Shown piece after piece: positions 56,033 through 63,232 of a stretch of 64,000 bases of DNA. Below the pieces are notes generated by a model that was given only the letters and a program-made list of their open reading frames with translations, did not search any database and had not been told where the DNA came from. Where the stretch lies: assembly GCF_001278055.1 (NCBI RefSeq), contig NZ_CP010802.1, forward strand, positions 3,596,001-3,660,000. Direction: 5' to 3'. The DNA is from Desulfuromonas soudanensis (GTDB lineage: Bacteria; Desulfobacterota; Desulfuromonadia; Desulfuromonadales; WTL). Position 1 is the stretch's first letter; every line of letters begins with the position of its first letter. The position numbers were made by a program, and so were the translations under genes.

Positions 56033-57120
56033 AATACTCGGCCGAATTCCGCGACCCGGCTCTGGCCCGGGGGCTCCTTGCGGCCATCGCCGAAACGGTG
56101 GCCGGGTACAGGGGTAAAATGACGCTGATGGAAGTCTGCGGCACCCATACCATGGCCATCTACCAGCACGGCATCCGCGCCCTCCTCCCGGAAGGGATCC
56201 GGCTGATCTCCGGCCCCGGCTGCCCGGTCTGCGTCACCCCCGTGGGGTACGTCGACCACGCCATCGCCCTGGCGCGGCTCCCCGGGACGATCGTCGCCAC
56301 CTTCGGCGACATGGTCCGGGTCCCCGGCTCAAGCAGCACCCTGCTGCGGGAAAAGGCCCTGGGGGCCGATGTGCGCATCGTCTACTCCCCCCTCGACGCC
56401 CTGACTATTGCCGAACACAATCGGCAGCAGACGGTGGTCTTCCTCGGCGTCGGCTTCGAAACCACCGCTCCGACCGTCGCCGGCTCGATCCTCGAGGCGC
56501 GGCGCCGCGGACTCGATAACTATCTGGTTCTGGCGGCGCACAAGACGATGCCGACGCCGATGGCCGCTCTCGCCTCCGACCCGGAGCTGCAAGTCGACGG
56601 CTACCTCTGCCCGGCCCACGTCTCCGCCGTCATCGGCGCCAACGCCTATCTCCCTCTCGCCAAAAAGCACCGGGTTCCCTGCGTCGTCACCGGCTTCGAG
56701 CCCCTCGACGTTCTCCAGGGGGTACTGATGCTCGCCCGTCAGGTTGTAACCGGAGAGGCGCGGGTCGAAAACCAGTACAGCCGCTACGTTAAACCAGACG
56801 GCAATCCCCGGGCCCGGGCGATCCTCGATGAAGTCTTCGCCCCCTGCGACGCCCGCTGGCGGGGGATCGGCGAGATCTCCGGCAGCGGCCTGAAAATCCG
56901 CACCGCCTTCGCATACTTCGATGCCGCCCGTCAGCTTTGCGTAACGGTCGAGGAGCCCGTGGAGCACGGCGGCTGCCTCTGCGGGGAGATTCTCAAGGGG
57001 AAGGTCAGGCCGAAGGAATGCCCCCTCTTCCGCACGGTCTGCACCCCCGAAGACCCGGTGGGGGCCTGCATGGTCTCCAGCGAGGGGACCTGCGCCGCCG
57101 AATACAAGTACGGCTGCTGA
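56029..57120 (+). CDS. hypD: Hydrogenase FeS scaffold protein HypD
   Basis: Iron-sulfur scaffold for building Fe(CN)2CO, 363 residues. Motifs: MEVCGTHTMAIYQHGI, SGPGCPVCVTP, FGDMVRVPGSSS, FETTAPT and a Cys-rich C-terminus (GGCLCGEILKG, KECPLFRTVC) for the 4Fe-4S cluster and thiol redox steps. Start overlaps hypC. Followed by hypE after 35 nt. Confidence 0.95.
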   Translation: MKYSAEFRDPALARGLLAAIAETVAGYRGKMTLMEVCGTHTMAIYQHGIRALLPEGIRLISGPGCPVCVTPVGYVDHAIALARLPGTIVATFGDMVRVPGSSSTLLREKALGADVRIVYSPLDALTIAEHNRQQTVVFLGVGFETTAPTVAGSILEARRRGLDNYLVLAAHKTMPTPMAALASDPELQVDGYLCPAHVSAVIGANAYLPLAKKHRVPCVVTGFEPLDVLQGVLMLARQVVTGEARVENQYSRYVKPDGNPRARAILDEVFAPCDARWRGIGEISGSGLKIRTAFAYFDAARQLCVTVEEPVEHGGCLCGEILKGKVRPKECPLFRTVCTPEDPVGACMVSSEGTCAAEYKYGC

Positions 57121-57155
57121 AACCGCAATACCCGTCACCGTCTTCAGGAGTCTCC

Positions 57156-58169
57156 ATGAAATCCGACGTCATTCTTCTCGGTCACGGCAGCGGCGGCAAA
57201 CTCAGCCACCAGCTCCTCGACGACCTCATCGTCCCGATCCTTTCCGGAATCGCTACGCGCGACCAGAACGACGCGGCCGTGCTGCACCATGACGGCGGCC
57301 GCCTCGCCTTCACCACCGACTCCTATGTCGTCGATCCGATCTTCTTTCCCGGCGGCAACATCGGCGACCTGGCGATCAACGGCACGGTCAACGACCTGGC
57401 CATGACCGGCGCCCGGCCGCTGGCCATCAGCGTCGGACTGATCCTCGAGGAGGGGCTCCCCCTGGCCGATCTGAAGGCGATTCTCGAGGCGATGAGAGCG
57501 GCCGCCGACCTGGCCGGAGTCGCCATCGTTACCGGCGACACCAAGGTCGTCCCCCGCGGCAAGGGGGATCGCATATTCATCAACACCTCGGGGATCGGGG
57601 TCTTCGACCACCCCCTGGAAATTCGCGGCAGCGGCGCCCGTCCCGGAGACAAGATCCTCATCAACGGCACCCTCGGCGACCACGGCATGGCGGTCCTGGC
57701 CTCCCGCGAAGGGCTCGCTCTCGAGTCGGACATCCGCAGCGACAGCGCCCCCCTCAATCACCTGGTGGCCGACATTCTCGCCGCAGCCGGCGGGGCGGTC
57801 CATGCCCTGCGCGACCCGACCCGCGGCGGCGTCGCCACCACCCTCAAGGAGATCGCCCTGCAGTCCGGCGTCGACATCACCCTGCAGGAGAGCGCCCTGC
57901 CGGTGGGGGAGGCGGTCGCCGGCGCCTGCGCCATTCTCGGCCTCGACCCGCTCTTCGTCGCCAACGAGGGGAAGCTGCTGGCGGTGGTCGCCCCAGAAGC
58001 CGCTGAAGAAATCCTGGCGCTGATGCGCCGCCGCCCCGAGGGACGGGAGGCGGCGATTATCGGCGAGGTCGGCGCCGTCTCCGCAGGAAAGGTCTACATG
58101 GCCACCGCCATCGGCGGCCGCCGTGCCATCGAGATGCTCGCCGGCGAGCAGCTGCCGCGCATCTGCTGA
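57156..58169 (+). CDS. hypE: Carbamoyl dehydratase HypE
   Basis: PurM-like enzyme of 337 residues that turns a carbamoyl group on its C-terminal Cys into the CN ligand of the NiFe site. The N-terminal ATP block LLGHGSGGKLSHQL, the NDLAMTGARP block and RDPTRGGVATTLKE are clear, and the protein ends in PRIC, the modified Cys. The partner HypF, which supplies the carbamoyl group, is not in this window, so it must be encoded elsewhere or lie beyond the edges. Start ATG with CAGGAGTCTCC. Confidence 0.95.
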   Translation: MKSDVILLGHGSGGKLSHQLLDDLIVPILSGIATRDQNDAAVLHHDGGRLAFTTDSYVVDPIFFPGGNIGDLAINGTVNDLAMTGARPLAISVGLILEEGLPLADLKAILEAMRAAADLAGVAIVTGDTKVVPRGKGDRIFINTSGIGVFDHPLEIRGSGARPGDKILINGTLGDHGMAVLASREGLALESDIRSDSAPLNHLVADILAAAGGAVHALRDPTRGGVATTLKEIALQSGVDITLQESALPVGEAVAGACAILGLDPLFVANEGKLLAVVAPEAAEEILALMRRRPEGREAAIIGEVGAVSAGKVYMATAIGGRRAIEMLAGEQLPRIC

Positions 58170-58171
58170 CC

Positions 58172-58199
58172 CCTTCTCCCTTCTCCCTTCTCCTTTCCC
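58172..58199. repeat. Heptad array after hypE
   Basis: CCTTCTC three times, then CTTTCCC, directly after the hypE stop codon. It shares a 7-bp period and sequence type with the array at 2783-2810. Confidence 0.65.
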
Positions 58200-58339
58200 T
58201 CCTGTGCGATACCACACTCCCCTACCGCCTCTGTGCCGCGGATATTTGCGCGTTGTCCCCTTCCTTCCGTCCCCGCTATCGACTACCTTGGGGTCCGTCA
58301 ACGAACCCCTCCAAAGGGGGGTCAAAAGGAGGAAACCTG

Positions 58340-58885
58340 ATGCAGCACAAGATAAAATCCTGGATGGGAGGGATCTTCGCCGCGGCCTTTTTGCTCATGG
58401 CCCTGGGACTGATCGCCCTGGCCGGCTACCAGTTCTATCACGGTCTGGCGCAGAGCAAGGAGATGATCTCGGTCTTCGTTCAGTCGATCAACACCGTCAT
58501 CATCTCTCTGGCGATCTTCGAACTGGGGATCGGCATCAGCAAGGAATACATCGGCCGGGAGCATGAGCAAAACACCTACGCCCTGGTGCGGCGCACCATC
58601 GTCCGTTTCGTCGGCACGGTCTGCATCGCCCTGGTCCTCGAAGGGCTGATCATGATCATCAAGTACAGCCAGCTCGATCTCGCCGGCAACCTCTATTACC
58701 CGGTGGGGATTCTCTGCAGCGCCAGCGTCCTCCTCATCGGCATGGGACTCTTTCTCCACCTCTCCCGGCCCGATTGCGAGACCGTCCCGGCCGCCGTCCG
58801 GGAGGGGTCAAGGGAGCTCAATCCCCGAGGGCCCTCCGTCCCCCGTCTCAGCGGTCGCAGCGCCGGCAACGCCCGGCGCTCATAG
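58340..58885 (+). CDS. Four-helix membrane protein, unknown function
   Basis: Protein of 181 residues with four predicted TM helices (near residues 9-33, 48-65, 85-110 and 120-145) and a charged, Ser/Arg-rich tail of about 35 residues. Near-perfect ribosome site AAAAGGAGGAAACCTG before ATG 58340. No family is recognised with confidence; pattern FELGIGISKEYIGREHEQNTY between helices 2 and 3 is distinctive. It stands alone after the hyp operon; a hairpin terminator follows. It could be a small transporter or sensor subunit, but I cannot tell. Confidence 0.7.
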   Translation: MQHKIKSWMGGIFAAAFLLMALGLIALAGYQFYHGLAQSKEMISVFVQSINTVIISLAIFELGIGISKEYIGREHEQNTYALVRRTIVRFVGTVCIALVLEGLIMIIKYSQLDLAGNLYYPVGILCSASVLLIGMGLFLHLSRPDCETVPAAVREGSRELNPRGPSVPRLSGRSAGNARRS

Positions 58886-58888
58886 AAA

Positions 58889-58914
58889 AAGCCGGGCGGA
58901 TTTTCCGCCCGGCT
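58889..58914. terminator. Hairpin terminator between convergent genes
   Basis: AAGCCGGGCGGA / TCCGCCCGGCTT stem of 12 bp with a 2-nt loop on paper (4-nt in practice). The A-run on the left gives a T-run for the minus-strand gene; on the plus strand the T-run is weak. Confidence 0.85.
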
Positions 58915-58947
58915 TGAGATTTTCAGGGAGACGTCCCCTCCGCCGCT

Positions 58948-60414
58948 TCAGCTGAGGATCTTCTCCCGCAAAATGAGAATTTCGAAGGCGAGGGCGACCT
59001 TGGCCACCAGGGACGTCAGCTCGCCGAGGCGATCCGCCAGCATCTTTTCACCCCCCTCGACATAGATGACGTTGACCACGCGCCCCGAGATCATCAGGGG
59101 GATGAGGAGGACGGTCTCCGGCCGCCCGCCGCCGAGACCGGCAAGAATGCGCCGGTTCTGCGCCGTATCCGGGAGGGGGCCGAGATAGAGACTCTTCCCT
59201 TCGGCCACGGTCTTGAGAAACGAGGCGCGCTCGAGGGTGATATTGAAGGTATCGAAATTCTCCACGGGCTCCTCGCGGTTGAAGGCCTGCCAGCCGGTGG
59301 CCACACCGCCGCGGATGAGAAAGAGGGCCGCCCGATCGAATTCCCGCCCGAGAAACTGCAGGAGGGTTTGGGCGATCTCGTCACGGTTCTCGGCCCGGGC
59401 CAGCTTGAGAGGGATCTCGCCGATGGAATAACGCTCCAGACGCTCGACCCAGGCCCCCTCCTCGATCACTTCGAGCTCTTCGAGCTCCTCCATGGCAGCA
59501 CGCTCCGCCGCCTCTTTCTTGAGCCGCTCCCGCTCCTGAACTTCCTGCTCGCGACGCCGGCGGTCCTCGCGGACCAGGCGCTCCTGCTCCGCCCGCTCCA
59601 GAAGCGAACGCTCCTCCCGCTCGCGCGCCGCCCGCTCCATCAGCTCGCGGCGCTGCTGCTCCTTGATCTTGCGCTGCGCCTCCCACTCGGCCAATTCGCG
59701 CTTTTCCCACTCCTCGAGTTCCCGACGCTGCCGTTCCTCGGCTTCGAGGCGATCCCGTTCCTCCTGCTCCTGGCGCTCCCGTTCCTCGGCCTGGCGGCGC
59801 TCCGCCTCTTCGGCCTCCCGCCGTTGCCGCTCTTCGGTCCGCCGACGCTCCTCTTCCTCGAGTTCGAGGCGCTGCCGCTCCTCGGCCTCGGCACGCTCCT
59901 GCTCCTCCGCCTCCCGGCGCTGCCGCTCCTTCTCCTGGTCCCGCACGGCCACCTTGTCGATGACCTGCTGAAACCGGGGGCTGATCTCCATCTGGTAGTA
60001 CTGCCCCAGGGCCTGGATCAGGCGCAGTTCCGGGGCGACCAGCGGCTTGATGACGTAGCCGGTAATGAAGGCGATATCGTCGATGGCCCGCAGGTCGGTG
60101 GGGTCGGCCATGACCAGGCTGAGCTTCTTTTTTTCGAGTTTCAGGGGGATGACCTTGTACTTCAGGGTCAGCTCCCGGGAGAGAAGCCCAATGACCTCGT
60201 CGGGAATGTGCAGGAGGTCGTCGGCACGGACGTAAGGGACGGCCAGCTTCTTACTCAGAAGCCGCGCCAGTTCCCCGTCGTCCAGATATCCCATCTCGAC
60301 CAGGCTGGTGCCGATCTTGCCGCCGTAGATGACCAGGTTCCGCAGCGCCTCGTCGAACTGCTCCGGAGTGATCAGGTTCACCTCGAGGAGCATGTCCCTT
60401 AATGTAATCGCCAT
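58948..60414 (-). CDS. MshEN-domain protein with long charged helix and GAF-like C-terminus
   Basis: Protein of 488 residues. The N-terminal domain (about 1-140; LGLLTPEQ-type LLEVNLITPEQFDEAL, LAVPYVRADDLLHIPDEVIGL and MADPTDLRAIDDIAF) matches the MshEN/GspE N-terminal fold, which in some proteins binds c-di-GMP. The middle (about 155-325) is almost all Glu, Arg, Gln, Ala: a long coiled coil or single alpha-helix. The C-terminal part (about 340-480) has GAF-like features (RAALFLIRGGVATGWQAFN, PLMISGRVVNVIYVEG). ATG 60414 (GGAGGGAA) is preferred to an upstream ATG. A c-di-GMP effector role is possible; not shown. Confidence 0.8.
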   Translation of the reverse strand: MAITLRDMLLEVNLITPEQFDEALRNLVIYGGKIGTSLVEMGYLDDGELARLLSKKLAVPYVRADDLLHIPDEVIGLLSRELTLKYKVIPLKLEKKKLSLVMADPTDLRAIDDIAFITGYVIKPLVAPELRLIQALGQYYQMEISPRFQQVIDKVAVRDQEKERQRREAEEQERAEAEERQRLELEEEERRRTEERQRREAEEAERRQAEERERQEQEERDRLEAEERQRRELEEWEKRELAEWEAQRKIKEQQRRELMERAAREREERSLLERAEQERLVREDRRRREQEVQERERLKKEAAERAAMEELEELEVIEEGAWVERLERYSIGEIPLKLARAENRDEIAQTLLQFLGREFDRAALFLIRGGVATGWQAFNREEPVENFDTFNITLERASFLKTVAEGKSLYLGPLPDTAQNRRILAGLGGGRPETVLLIPLMISGRVVNVIYVEGGEKMLADRLGELTSLVAKVALAFEILILREKILS

Positions 60415-60560
60415 TTTCCCTCCGCAAAGCGTCCGCACCAATAACCCTGCCCATTAGCAGCATCGCAATTTATAACAAATTAATGGATCAAAGGGAATGC
60501 CTGTCTTCGGCCCTCCCCTTTTCCCCCACCCCCCGAGTGCGCCGGCGGACCAAGGGGGAG

Positions 60561-60693
60561 GTGACCATTGCCCGCAGGTATGTTATATTCTCCTGCCCTG
60601 TCCCGAGTCCGGCAGGTCCGGACCGGTTGCCACGCCCCGAGGGTGCGGCAGACCGACGCCAATTAAAACTGCGATCCAGGGGGAAAAGCACCG
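60561..60693 (+). promoter_or_regulatory. Extended -10 promoter and structured leader of trkH
   Basis: GTGACC (4 of 6), 17-nt spacer with TGT before TATATT (extended -10). The leader of about 98 nt has a perfect GTCCGG-CAGGT-CCGGAC hairpin at 60607-60623 and a second possible stem (CGGT..TGCC with GGCA..ACCG) after it. It does not match the ydaO c-di-AMP or GEMM riboswitch as I know them. No T-run or RBS masking is evident. Confidence 0.4.
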
Positions 60694-62076
60694 ATGGCCG
60701 ACGTCCCTTTACTCAAAAGGCTCAAAAACCTCTCACCGGCCCAGGCGCTGGTCTTCTATTACGGAGCGACCATTCTCCTCGGGGCGCTGCTGCTGGCCAC
60801 CCCCTGGGCGGCCAACGACTCCCCTCTCTCCTTTCTCGACGCCCTCTTTACGGCCACCTCGGCCCAGTGCGTCACCGGCCTGATCGTGGTCGACACCGGG
60901 ACCAGGCTCACCCTCTTCGGCCAAAGCGTCGTCCTGGTGCTGATTCAAATCGGCGGGCTGGGGATCATGACCTTTTCAGTCTATCTCTTTATTTACCTGC
61001 GGGTCGGAATGAGCAGCCGCGGCCGCTGGATCATCAACGAAACCCTGATGCACAGTCCGGTCAGCTCCTGGCAGGAACTGATCAAGGGGATTTTCGTCAT
61101 GACCCTGGTCATCGAAGGGGGAGGAGCGCTCCTCCTCGCCCTTGCCTTTGTCCCCGTCCTCGGTTTCTGGCCCGGACTCTACAGTGCTCTCTTCCATTCG
61201 ATTTCCGCCTTCTGCAACGCCGGCTTTTCCCTCTTTCCCGACAGCATGGTCGCCTTTCGCGATAACGGGCTGGTCAATCTGACCCTTATGGGGCTGATCG
61301 TCCTCGGCGGGATCGGCTTTCTCGTCATCCGCGAACTGCTGCAGGTCGCACGGAACCGTTCGAAGAAACGCTCCCAGCGACCGAAACTTTCCCTCCATAC
61401 CAAGATCGTTCTGGTGACGAGCTCCTTTCTCATTCTTTACGGCGCGGTGGTGATCGGCTGGCTCGAAGGCGGCAACGCCCTGGCCGGGATGCCGCTCATG
61501 GAGGGTTTCTGGACCGCGCTCTTTCAATCGGTGTCGGCCCGCACCGCCGGCTTCAACACCATCGATCTCAATACTTTCCGCGCCCCGACCCTCTTTCTGA
61601 TCATCTTCCTCATGTTCATCGGCGCCTCCCCGGGGTCGGCAGGGGGCGGCGTCAAGACCACCAGCATGGCGCTCTTTTTCGCCATCTTCTATAACCGTCT
61701 CAAGGGGAGCCCCCATACCAGTCTCTTTCGGCGGACGATTCCCGAAGAATTGATCAGCAAAGCGCTGGCGCTGGTGCTCCTGGCCATCATCCTCATCGGT
61801 ATCGCCCTCTTTGCGCTGATGATCGGCCAGAATCTCGACCTCGCCCATGAATCCGCCAGGGAATTTTTAAACTACACCTTCGAGGCATTTTCCGCCTTCG
61901 GTACGGTCGGACTGTCCATCGGCGCCACCGCCAAACTCACCGGCGCCGGCAAAACGATCATCATTGTCCTGATGTTCGTCGGCAGGGTCGGTCTCCTCAC
62001 CATGGCTTTTGCCATTGCCGGGCGGACTCGGCGCTTCGCCACCCGCTATGCCGAAGAAAACATCATGATTGGATAG
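60694..62076 (+). CDS. trkH: TrkH-family potassium transporter
   Basis: Membrane subunit (460 residues) of the Trk/Ktr K+ uptake system. The four selectivity-filter loops are seen as CVTGLIV, SAFCNAGFSL, SARTAGFNTIDL and SAFGTVGLSIG. Other marks are FIGASPGSAGGGVKTT and the terminal RTRRFATRYAEENIMIG. Works with the NAD/nucleotide-binding TrkA gate protein encoded 18 nt downstream. ATG 60694 follows AGGGGGAAAAGCACC. The 5' leader contains a stable hairpin. No further Trk gene is visible. Confidence 0.95.
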   Translation: MADVPLLKRLKNLSPAQALVFYYGATILLGALLLATPWAANDSPLSFLDALFTATSAQCVTGLIVVDTGTRLTLFGQSVVLVLIQIGGLGIMTFSVYLFIYLRVGMSSRGRWIINETLMHSPVSSWQELIKGIFVMTLVIEGGGALLLALAFVPVLGFWPGLYSALFHSISAFCNAGFSLFPDSMVAFRDNGLVNLTLMGLIVLGGIGFLVIRELLQVARNRSKKRSQRPKLSLHTKIVLVTSSFLILYGAVVIGWLEGGNALAGMPLMEGFWTALFQSVSARTAGFNTIDLNTFRAPTLFLIIFLMFIGASPGSAGGGVKTTSMALFFAIFYNRLKGSPHTSLFRRTIPEELISKALALVLLAIILIGIALFALMIGQNLDLAHESAREFLNYTFEAFSAFGTVGLSIGATAKLTGAGKTIIIVLMFVGRVGLLTMAFAIAGRTRRFATRYAEENIMIG

Positions 62077-62094
62077 GGACGGGAGAACGTTACG

Positions 62095-62751
62095 ATGAAA
62101 AAAAAGTTTTGCGTCATCGGCCTGGGGAATTTTGGTTTTCATGTCGTTTCGACTCTCTACGAGCAGGGACACGAAGTGACGGCCATCGATACCGACAAGG
62201 AGAAGGTTCAGTCCGTCAAGGACATCTGTTCCTATGCCATTCTCGGCGATGCAGCCAGCAAGGAGTTCCTCTCCGCCCAGGGCGTCAATGAAATGGATGC
62301 GGTGGTCGTCTCCACCGGCGAGCGCACCCACCTGTCGACCCTGATCACCCTCTATCTGAAGGAACTGAAGGTTCGGCGCATTCTGGTCAAGGCGATCGGC
62401 GAAGATCACGGCCGAATTCTCGAAAAAGTCGGGGCTTCCGATGTGATCTACCCGGAAAAGGACATGGCCATACGGATCGCCCACAGCCTCTCCACGCCGA
62501 ATATCCTCGAATTCATCCCCCTGGCCGAGGAGTACTCCATCTCCGAATCGGCGCCGCCGAAGCACTTCATCGGCAAGACCCTGATCGATCTCGACCTGCG
62601 CCGCAAGTTCAAAATCACGGTAATTGCCATCAAGGATGTCTTGAGCGATCAGTTCATCCCCGCCCCTCCGCCGACCCATATGATCAAGGACAGCGACGTT
62701 TTAATCGTCATCGGCAAGACCGAGGATGTGGGAAAGGCCTTGAATAAATAA
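62095..62751 (+). CDS. trkA: TrkA/KtrA-type potassium channel gating protein
   Basis: Cytoplasmic RCK regulator of 218 residues. It opens with the Rossmann glycine motif CVIGLGNFGFHVVSTL, then VTAIDTDKEKV, ILGDAASKE and VVVSTGERTH for ligand binding (NAD or ATP). The C-terminal RCK-C domain shows SAPPKHFIGKTLIDLDLRRK and DVLIVIGK. This single-RCK size is KtrA-like, paired with the KtrB/TrkH subunit next to it. It lies directly before an arsR-permease pair with a separate promoter. Confidence 0.93.
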   Translation: MKKKFCVIGLGNFGFHVVSTLYEQGHEVTAIDTDKEKVQSVKDICSYAILGDAASKEFLSAQGVNEMDAVVVSTGERTHLSTLITLYLKELKVRRILVKAIGEDHGRILEKVGASDVIYPEKDMAIRIAHSLSTPNILEFIPLAEEYSISESAPPKHFIGKTLIDLDLRRKFKITVIAIKDVLSDQFIPAPPPTHMIKDSDVLIVIGKTEDVGKALNK

Positions 62752-62770
62752 GGACTGGAGAAACCGCGGA

Positions 62771-62810
62771 TTGACAACGCCTGGGTATTTGGCTATATTG
62801 CCAAATACCC
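62771..62810 (+). promoter_or_regulatory. arsR promoter with overlapping operator
   Basis: TTGACA (62771-62776), 17-nt spacer and TATATT (62794-62799). The -10 hexamer is the centre of a perfect 11-bp inverted repeat GGGTATTTGGC-TATATT-GCCAAATACCC (62783-62810). A repressor bound there would block RNA polymerase, which fits ArsR self-control. Confidence 0.8.
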
Positions 62811-62822
62811 AAAGAGAGAGCT

Positions 62823-63158
62823 ATGGATCTGAACAGAAAAAACCATCTCGACGCCCGCGCCCGGGTCCTCAAGGCCATGGCGCACCCGACCCGCCTCTTC
62901 ATCATCGAAGAGCTGGAAAAAGAGGAGCGCTGCGTTTGCGACCTCACGGCGATGATCGGCGCCGACGTCTCCACCGTCTCCAAGCATCTGTCTGTGCTCA
63001 GGCAGGCCGGGATCGTCGTCGATGACAAGCGCGGCAACCAGGTCTTCTACCGTCTGCAGGTCCCCTGCATCCTCAACTTTTTCGGCTGCATCGAATCGGT
63101 TCTCGAGTCGCAGGCCCGGGCCCACGCCGGCTTCCTGGCTGTGGGAGGGGACCGCTAG
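62823..63158 (+). CDS. arsR: ArsR-family metalloregulator
   Basis: Winged-helix repressor of 111 residues. The metal-binding motif in the third helix is ERCVCDL, the CxC pair of As(III)/Sb(III)-sensing ArsR proteins. Recognition helix region DVSTVSKHLSVLRQAG; family end QVFYRL. A perfect inverted repeat overlaps its own promoter, and a second, shorter copy of the same site lies before the downstream permease. It probably represses both and lets go when As(III) binds. Metal specificity comes from motif resemblance only. Confidence 0.92.
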   Translation: MDLNRKNHLDARARVLKAMAHPTRLFIIEELEKEERCVCDLTAMIGADVSTVSKHLSVLRQAGIVVDDKRGNQVFYRLQVPCILNFFGCIESVLESQARAHAGFLAVGGDR

Positions 63159-63186
63159 CCGGTCCTCCCCTTTTTTTTAACAATCT

Positions 63187-63206
63187 ATTTGGCCGTATCG
63201 CCAAAC
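63187..63206 (+). promoter_or_regulatory. Second ArsR-like operator, upstream of the permease
   Basis: ATTTGGC-CGTATC-GCCAAAC: a 6-bp inverted repeat core TTTGGC / GCCAAA with a 6-nt centre, the same geometry as the longer arsR operator. It lies 26 nt before the permease ATG. Confidence 0.65.
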
Positions 63207-63232
63207 GACCAAACCCCATCGAGGCACAGGTC

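Noticed and set aside
60596-60693. c-di-AMP (ydaO) or GEMM riboswitch before trkH
   Set aside because: Expected conserved blocks were not found, and the leader is shorter than ydaO RNAs.
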